64,000 bases of DNA from contig JACVVK020000171.1 in assembly GCA_018292915.2 (NCBI GenBank), positions 1,029,501 through 1,093,500 of the forward strand, written 5' to 3'. The first letter of the stretch is position 1; each line of letters begins with the position of its first letter. Source of the stretch: Batillaria attramentaria (lineage: Eukaryota; Mollusca; Gastropoda; Batillariidae). The notes under the pieces are model-generated. The model saw nothing but the letters and a program-made list of their open reading frames with translations. It was not told the origin of the DNA and made no database searches. Below are positions 56,940 through 64,000 of this stretch, in pieces. A program made the position numbers and the translations under genes.

Positions 56940-57170
56940 TGCTGTGCAGGTACAAAAAACCCTAAGTACGCCACTTTATCAATCAAACTAATTTTTAGAT
57001 CGGATTCTATGCACCGGAATGTCCCAAACACGTTTCGAACACTTAAGACGGAACAAATATACTCCCACATTTTCAGCCAAGGAACCATCATCAGGGGCAA
57101 ACTAAAACTATTGGAGACAACTTATTTCGCCTCTTGGCCTGCTCAAGAAAATTTGTAGGCCTTTGTGGTG
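56940..57170 (-). mobile_element. Possible retroelement 3' fragment
   Basis: The complement reads 'gcccctgatgatggttcc', then 'cttaagtgttcgaaacgtg' and 'tttgggacattccggtgc', then 'aaaaattagtttgattgat'. This 'TGATGATGG...GAAACGTG' order is a common 3' signature of invertebrate retroelements and is shared loosely with 46735-46960. No coding sequence is preserved. Confidence 0.35.
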
Positions 57171-57330
57171 TACTGGGCCTGCATCCGTAAATGCACCCTA
57201 TGTGCGTTCCGGCATAACGCATATTATTATCATGCTACCTGTGTGCTATTCAGCAACCACGAATACACAGAACCTGCATGTATATAGCGTTTTCACAATG
57301 AGGTGCCCACTATTACGGAAAATGCACCAC

Positions 57331-60103
57331 TAGGCTAGTCTAATTAGGCTTTTTATATAGCGGAAGGTAGAACAAATTTGATCCTAACTTTTTATTACAG
57401 AAATCAGTAGAGCACAGGCCCCTAATGCTGTGGTGGTCTCCGTGAATTTTTTCTCCGTCCGCGTCACCGTTAAAAACGACCGTTTATCTTGCCATTTTCA
57501 CTATATGAGCCCTATAAATGGGCTTTTGAGGGTGTGCACAAAGTATGCGTGTTTGCGGGTACAGAAATGCGCAGAACTCCACTCTAAATACGGACACTGT
57601 TAGACAAGACATGCATTGTTGACATACTGAAATTTTACCCCAATCAGAGTGATGCTTCCTGGAAAATTGCGGCCATCATTGCGGTCATTATTTTTACCCA
57701 TTTTTTTCCATTTCCTTCATTACGTGCTGCGTCGGGGGTAGGTTTATATTTTGCTGCTAGCAGCCACCAGTTTTAACTTGTCATTGTTTTACATATTGGA
57801 AAAAGTAGAGTGATTCCAGGAGAAGGAAAACGTGCATCCCACATCAAATTTCATGAACTCTTCACTGCTTGAAATAGGTGACTTAAATTACCTTTTTCTA
57901 ATTAAACAGAGAATTAACTGCTACGGGGGTAGGTTACCAAGTAGCCAGATATGACGGCCACAGTGTACACAGCGTTTTTTGTTACTGACCAACTTTTAGA
58001 GGAGAGGCTTGGCACTTACGTGTTACTAGCCCATCCACTATGTCCCTTTGGCTGTGAGGGGTAATGAGGGGAATCCATATTGTGGTTGGGTTCAAAAATT
58101 GACTATACACAGCAAAGATTACAAATGACGCCGCTGCAGCAGGTATTGTGCACACACTTCAAGTTTGACTACTGGATATGTTAGGCCAGACACCCTGCGG
58201 TGGTCCAACGAAATGACAACAGATATGCCTGTAGCAGCTCTCAGTTATCAAAATCTTCCTTTTACCATATAGACGCCAATTCTCTTACTTATGGGGACCG
58301 GGCTGACATATTACGCTGCTGCAGTTGCTACGCTTGACAGATCATTTGCAGACGCACATCATGCTTTAGAGATATGGTCCAGCATCCCTACAATACTATT
58401 ACAAGTATACCTTTTTGCCTCAAATTCTAACGCACTCAGAAAATGTCGGACATTTTCATTAATTCCTGTTTTGAGGTACAGATCCAGAAATTAGACAAAC
58501 TTAATATGAAACTTCCAGAAAAATAAAATTACACGAATGCAAATAAAAAACAATAGACACAAAAGCAAATCTGTGAAATCTCTTTTATTTTCAACGTGTT
58601 TTTCCTTGGGAACAAACGCCGTTATGTTGCCTTTTTTTTGGACATTCACAAATTTACAAATGAAAATTACTGGCATATATTACTGACAAAATGTGATGGA
58701 GAGTATGTAGAACACGACATCACGTCTACAGTAGTAAGTGGCTGAATTCATTTCAAGTGTTATGAGGTATGTTAATCACACGGCAAACATGTTTACAAGG
58801 TCAAGGTCATCGGTTCGTCTGTTTACTCCCAAACATTTTATTTCATCGCTGTGTTAGAATAAGCAAAAGAACAAGCAGTCACAAGCACCAGGCAAAACAA
58901 AATTAGCACAAACGATGTTTGTATGAGAAAATTTCTTGTGGACAACTTTGGTGACCTTGACCTTGGGAGGAAAGATCATAGAGACTGGGTGAAAATTTTG
59001 TAAATACAACTTTTGGCATAACATTTGCCTAATATGCATTGATAAGAATGCCTTTCTGGTGACCTCTAGTAAAGGTCAAGGTCACGCTTGAGTTATGAAG
59101 ATTTTGCAGTCATATTTTTATTCTGAGGATGCTGTAAACTCACCAAACCACGGGCACAAAAGTTAGCAGCACCAAAATGCTTATTCTGAGCGATGAAGTA
59201 AAATGTTTTGGAGTAAACAGACAAACCAATGACCTTGACCTTGAAAACATGTTTGCCGTGTGATTAACATACCTCATAACACTTGAAATGAATTCAGCCA
59301 CATACTACTATAGACTTGAGGTTGTGCTCTACATAATGTCCATTGCACTGTGCTAGTACTGAACTAGCAGCCATTATTAAACAGGTTGCACTTTCGTTGG
59401 CTGTTTGTGACAAAAGTACAAAAGCGATTTCAATGAACTTTTGATATGACACAACTGGGATACTATTCTTGAGTGTGCACTGCTCTTTGAGAAAAACCGT
59501 TCACTACTCACAACGCAGCAACTACTTTAGTAAGTACACCCCCAAAATATCGCTACCGAAAAACGTGCTCACTTGGATATCATATTTCATACGTACCTGC
59601 ACATGCGGTGACAAGGGAACTTCACAACACCAAAGAAGCGTTTCCTGACTAAATTGTTCAATGTTTCTAAATCTTTTCCGCGATACATGTCACCTGCAGT
59701 GACCTGCCAAGAACACAAGCATCAAATACCGCCGTTTTACAGGGTCCTTTGAATCAACGGCCAAACTGATGGCCGCAATTTTCCAGGAAGCATCACTCTG
59801 ATTGGGGTAAAATTTCAGTATGTCAACAATGCATGTCTTGTCTAACAGTGACCGTATTTAGAGTGGAGTTCTGCGCATTTCTGTACCCGCAAACACGCGT
59901 ACTTTGTGCACACCCTCAAAAACCCATTTATAGGGCTTATATAGTGAAAATGGCAAGATAAACGGTCGTTTTTAACGGTGACGCGGACGGAGAACAAATT
60001 CACGGAGACCACCACAGCATTAGGGGCCTGTGTTCTTCTGAAATCTGTAATAAAAAGTTAGGATCAAATTTGTTCTACCTTGTTCAGCAATTTTCCTAGC
60101 CTA
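57331..60103. mobile_element. Large palindromic element, ~316-bp inverted arms
   Basis: The left arm 57364-57679 and right arm 59767-60081 are inverted copies with only scattered differences. Both carry 'gttaggatcaaatttgttct', 'taacggtgacgcggacgg', 'ggcaagataaacggtcg' and 'gcttcctggaaaattgcggc' (on opposite strands). Outside the arms, 'taggctag' (57331) and its inverse (60096) may mark the real ends. No transposase-like frame exists in the ~2.1-kb interior, which contains a second palindrome at 58690-59350. The class (foldback-like, or a long-TIR non-autonomous DNA element) is unclear. Confidence 0.8.
58690..59350. mobile_element. Nested palindromic element with AAGGTCAAGGTCA sites
   Basis: The arms at about 58690-58863 and 59180-59350 are inverted copies: 'gtggctgaattcatttcaag', 'aggtatgttaatcacacggc', 'aaacatgttt', 'gtctgtttactcc'. 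The arms and loop each contain direct 'TGACCTTGACCTT' or 'AAGGTCAAGGTCA' sites (58798, 58956, 59073, 59229), the motif that fills the array at 30193-31277. There is no ORF. Confidence 0.75.
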
Positions 60104-60399
60104 CACACGAGTTTGTCGGTTTCGACCGAAAAACGGGGAGTTTTCACTAGTGTCAGTCTTGACGTAAATTATTCCTTAGTCGCTTTTTGCGTCATGTCGT
60201 GACGTAAATCCTCTAGCCAGAACGCGCTGCTGGGGCACTGAAAGGGGTAGTGCATATGCACGTTTTAGGTACATCCATAATTCACCTGTGATATTTATGG
60301 ATTCAGCGTTAAACCATGCGTAGTGATCACTGATTTTTAAACCATAACCTGTAATAGTGGTAGAGTGGTATACAAGATACGATGGCACATGCTAAGTCG

Positions 60400-61145
60400 T
60401 TTACGGTCACGGTGCCTGTCTCACCTTCGTGTCCACGCGCACGCAAAAAGATCAAGTGTGCATGCTAAAAATCCCACGTCCATCTTTCAAAGATGTGGCC
60501 TGTGGTGTGGAAAACAGAAATATTGTAGCACGCACCAGACAGAAGCAGAGTTCAGATTTGCACGTAAAGTATTGACCACAACCTTCTCTCCTTGGTCTTC
60601 TCCTGCGTTCACGGCACTGCTCCGCGTATCTGGCTAAGCTCGCACCGCTATACAGACCAGCACGCAGCCTTAGATCATCTCCCCAGTCAAGGCTTCCTGT
60701 CCCAGGCTACTATGACAACACAAACAAGAAACGCTCTCGGGCACGGGCCTTCGAGAATGCAGCCCCGTTCCTCTGGAAGAACTTGCCAGCTCACCTCAAG
60801 CTAGGTTCTTCTACCACCAAACTGACGTTCAAGCGGAACCCCGAGACGAACCTCTTCTCTCTCCTCTGATTTTTTAGAAAGTCTCTTTATTTCCCCCCCC
60901 CCCCCCCCCACACACACACCCCTGGGCCGTCTCCAAAGGCGCCAAGAGCATGCCGTTGGCATGGAAGTTTTTGAAAAAGGGCCAATCATCATTAAGTAGC
61001 GCTTAGCTGCAACAGGCTTTCACTGCTTCGTCCTCCAGCCTCGCGGCGCCTTGAGCGTCTTAGAAGAGACGGAATATGTGCGCCGAGGACAAGCATACCA
61101 TACCATACCATACCATACCATACCATACCATACCATACCATACCA
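60400..61145 (+). mobile_element. SINE family A copy split by a LINE fragment
   Basis: Left part 60400-60571 ('ggtgcctgtctcaccttcgt', 'cccacgtccatctttc') and right part 60994-61145 ('aagtagcgcttagctgcaac', 'gcgccgaggacaagcat', then ten CCATA units) are collinear with the reference copy at 3485. The tail is the longest (CCATA)n in the window. Confidence 0.8.
60572..60993 (+). pseudogene. LINE ORF2 C-terminus inserted in a SINE
   Basis: The plus frame reads ...RARAFENAAPFLWKNLPAHLKLG, then TFKRNPETNLFSLL and a stop, which is the W-x-N-LP...F-K C-terminal pattern of non-LTR retrotransposons. It differs from the copy at 24000, so it is a second LINE family. A C17 run and (CA)n lie in the 3' part. 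AAGTA flanks both sides (60567-60571 and 60994-60998), a likely target duplication. 5'-truncated. Confidence 0.75.
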
Positions 61146-61316
61146 AGCCATCTGCAGGATGCCCACATGAAAAAAAAAACCCACATGACATAAAAGCAAA
61201 TACACCATTTACAAATTATGTAACCAGAAATGCCCCACAAAAACTATCCAATATCTGTTGCGTGCAGTTCTGGATGAAGATGGGGCAAACCTGATTCACT
61301 CATTCAGCCTTATCAC

Positions 61317-62696
61317 GGGGTGCAGTCAAAACTGACGCAAGCGTTTCTGGTGCTCCTTCGCTTCAAAAGTTGCGGCGTAGTCCGATTCATTTTGACTGTG
61401 TGTCGGTTGGGTGGCAACCTGGGTTGGATTCAAAGGTGTGGCAATTATAAGATCCTACCGTCACACTGCAACCGTTAAAAAATCCCGAAGGAAGTCGATG
61501 TAAGTTTTTCTGCGTCACCCGACAGGACCGCAAAGACTAAAATTATAGGTGTGGGAAATCCGAGACAACGAAAGGGTACTGTTTATTGATGATGGCTGGT
61601 ACAATATTTCACCGCAAGATCGGAAATCAACGCTTGAAGTACTCATCTACTCGCGCGGAAACAACTTTTCTATGTATTCCTTTTCAAGTTCTTGTTCGTT
61701 TCAGTTTTGCTTTGTTGCTCCCTGCTGCTGGAACTTGCATGCGCCAAGGGCAGATTTCCAACCGTGTTTCAGTTCCCAGTAGTGTGCTACAAACTCTACA
61801 GACTATAGTTGCGACGATGATTGCTCTCAAGCATAAAGGCCGTTCTTAACCGGGCGAACTTTTGGTTCGCGAACTAGGTTCGAAGAGTACGGCGAACTAG
61901 ATTCGCGCACGTTGTTTCTTAACCGACCGAACACTTCTTCGCAAACCCTGGTTCGAAAGGTACGCCGAACTAGGTTTGAGGTCTGCACAGCGTGTCACAC
62001 GTGGGAACCCTCGCGATCCTTTGGCCGATCCTGCGCTCTGATTGGTTGCTCGGGGAGAACTGTTGTGCGCATGTACAAAGTTGATGCCGCTGAAGAATGT
62101 AGGGCAAAGTTGCCTTTCTCTTACGCTCTTTTCCTCTTTTCTCCTCTTCCTCGGCTTCCAAGAGTTCACTCAAAACGATAACTACCGCAAATGCCTCGTC
62201 GTCTCGATCTACGAAGGCGGCATTTTTGGTTGTTTACGATCAACTTCGGCTTTGTTCGGGCGATGACGTATGCATATCATTAACGGTCGGTTAAGAAAGA
62301 GAACTAGTTCGGCCGAACCTCTGGAACTACGTACGTGTGCGCGCTCGCCCTGTTCGTATACAATACACAGTTCGCCGAACAAGTTCGCCTGACTGGTGGT
62401 TCGCCCGGTTAAGAACGGCAAAGCCACATCGTTTGAAATACGAGAATACGCATGTATTTGCACTGTAGCCGGAGTAACGCGTTAGTCAAAGTCGTTGTCT
62501 GGTTGATGAACTGCCCGCTTTCTCACTTTCACGCCGACAGAGCGAAGCCCGTTTGGAAACGCTATGTGCTACTCAAACCTGAAACTGAATTGAAACACTC
62601 GGTGCTTCCGTTTGGAAACACTCTGTTCTGGCAGTGCTACTGACTTCTGAAGCGGAGTAGCACCGGAAACACTCGCTTCCATTCTGACTACACCCC
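61317..62696. mobile_element. Long member of the 'GTGTAGTCAAAATG' TIR family
   Basis: The ends are inverted over about 55 bp: left 'ggggtgcagtcaaaactgac' through 'ctccttcgcttcaaaagttg', right the inverse of 'ggggtgtagtcagaatgg' through 'ctactccgcttcagaagt'. The right part shares 'aacgcgttagtcaaagtcgt' and 'tggaaacactctgttctgg' with the 333-bp copy at 26934. The extra length comes partly from the nested element at 61839-62419 and partly from unique DNA at 61380-61834. Confidence 0.8.
61839..62419. mobile_element. Nested TIR element, 'GCCGTTCTTAACCGGGCG' ends, 4-bp duplication
   Basis: GCCGTTCTTAACCGGGCG at the left is inverted at the right. AAAG flanks both sides (61835-61838 and 62420-62423). 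Subterminal 'gttcgccgaac'-type palindromes and a repeated 'taaccgaccgaa' motif recur in both halves. The 581 bp have no transposase-like frame. Confidence 0.8.
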
Positions 62697-64000
62697 GCGC
62701 TCATACTTACACAAGACCAATCAGTTCCTGTAATCTTCACTCCGTATGTCATTGCTGTTCATGCGCCTGTAAAAACCCACGCGTGCGTGCAGCCGCGGAC
62801 TGCGCGAAATCATGCAGAGCCCAGCCAAGCGAGAGAGGGCGGGCGAGTCTGACAGGGCGGCGAAATCGCCGTCAAATCATTTGCTCGCACGCAACCCCAG
62901 GTGGGCACATACGTCGTCAAGGGCCGTACGAGCTTCATACATCAGTAGCGTCCCTGTGTGTGTGTGTGATGTGAGTCCGGGGCGGTATGCACGAACGACG
63001 TTAATTGCGCTTAAAGATCAGCCGGATTAGCAATGAGCCGTTAATTTTATTTTTTTCAAAAGACGGTGCACGGTGAAAAGGCAGCACTGTTGACAGTTTT
63101 TTTTTTTTAGTTGTCTCTGGAACCGCCATAAAACACGAAGTGAGTTTCAGCTTACTTCAGTCTGCTGCTGGACCCTGGACCAACATCATCTCGTTTCAAG
63201 TCTTCTCGTTTTGTACACTCGCTAAACACTGTAGCGTCGTCAGGGTTGTCTCCTTTGCCATCCAACAAAAGCTTTTTTTTATTGACGTCTCGGACACGTA
63301 AGAAATCGTAAAACTGTCAGTGACAGCGTTTGCTGTGTGTTCTGCTCAGTCCCACAGTTGTTTTGTTTTTTAACAAACAGTTTATGGCTTTTAATGAATT
63401 CAGGAGACCTTAAACACGGTATATTGTAAATGCCCCCTGATGTTTGCCACTGTTCAAATGCTTCAAACAGGCGTTAGGGTAAACGCAGTTATGAACCCAC
63501 ACTGAATATAACTTTGTGAATACAGACTCAGTGCTCTCATCTAATCGGAATCCGTGATCAGGGAACCGTGAGTAACAGACTTTGCTCGTCAGTCGCTCCA
63601 TCCATTGATTGAACAGCCGTCATTTACCGGTGGATAAGTTTTGCAATCAGCCTGCACAGAAACTTGGTCAGCAGTCCGAGAGCTTCGTCTGATTTTAGTC
63701 AAGGTGAGTGCGCTTTTGTTGCTGCTGTGATGGGGCGATTTTGGCATTCATCAAGGAAACACAATGAACACTGATTGTCCTGAAACACTCTAAAAGGCGA
63801 AATTTTTTGCCATTCGCTAAGTTCGAACGCTGATTTTATTTTTATTTATTTATTTATTTATTTTTTTTTATTTATTTTTTTTTGGGGGGGGGGGGTGTTG
63901 TTGAATTTGAAGCGGCAGTCCGTTGTGATGGGCTCCCACAAGAAAATGTCAAGTTACTCAGAACACTTGTCAGAAATGAGGAATATAAAGTTAAAATTTA
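62697..64000 (+). other. Spacer with a possible 5' non-coding exon of a gene to the right
   Basis: After the TIR element the sequence is unique and moderately GC-rich around 62780-63000. A strong 5' splice site, CAAG followed by GTGAGTG, lies at 63703/63704, and several short upstream ATGs are soon stopped. This would fit the first exon of a gene continuing past the window, but no coding or core promoter evidence supports it. T-rich and G-rich low-complexity DNA fills 63830-63895. Confidence 0.2.

Overview
This window is nuclear DNA from an animal. Compact exons with GT-AG boundaries are separated by long introns, the spacers are full of (CA)n, (CT)n and poly-G tracts, and several families of tRNA-derived SINEs and non-autonomous DNA transposons are interspersed. 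The gene products (WDR17, SLC30A9, a GT11 fucosyltransferase and a secreted beta-lactamase-fold protein) together with the repeat style suggest a lophotrochozoan, most likely a mollusc and perhaps a gastropod. The taxon is inferred and is not shown by a marker gene.

Layout. (1) 976-17300, minus strand: WDR17, 25 coding exons read here (1239 codons). The last exon or exons lie beyond the left edge. (2) 17335-18171: the spacer between two divergent genes, with an E-box and an ETS-type site, probably a shared promoter. (3) 19431-29558, plus strand: SLC30A9 (ZnT9), 18 coding exons that join in frame to 609 aa. (4) 29559-38083: intergenic, with a TIR element carrying a ~145-bp tandem array of nuclear-receptor-like sites, a hAT-type element with an exact 8-bp target duplication and a SINE inside it, further SINEs and a minisatellite. 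(5) 38084-40743, plus: a two-exon GT11 fucosyltransferase-like gene (374 aa) whose usual HxRR motif is replaced. (6) 43090-48943, plus: a six-exon secreted serine beta-lactamase-like protein (557 aa). (7) 51898-55695, plus: one intact 1265-aa reading frame, mostly disordered with C-terminal ankyrin repeats, which I do not recognise. (8) 55696-64000: no confident gene. It holds a ~2.7-kb palindromic element with a second palindrome inside it, a SINE split by a LINE 3' end, a 1.4-kb TIR element with another TIR element inside it, and a possible first exon of a gene to the right.

The genes do not form a pathway. WDR17 and SLC30A9 are linked only by their head-to-head promoter. The fucosyltransferase acts in the Golgi, and the beta-lactamase-like protein has a signal peptide and is probably secreted. 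The most unusual material is in the repeats: the nuclear-receptor-site array, nested palindromes, nested insertions with readable target duplications, and SINE tails resembling a resident LINE tail. Exon boundaries were read by hand from splice sites, reading phase and remembered family conservation. No search was run.
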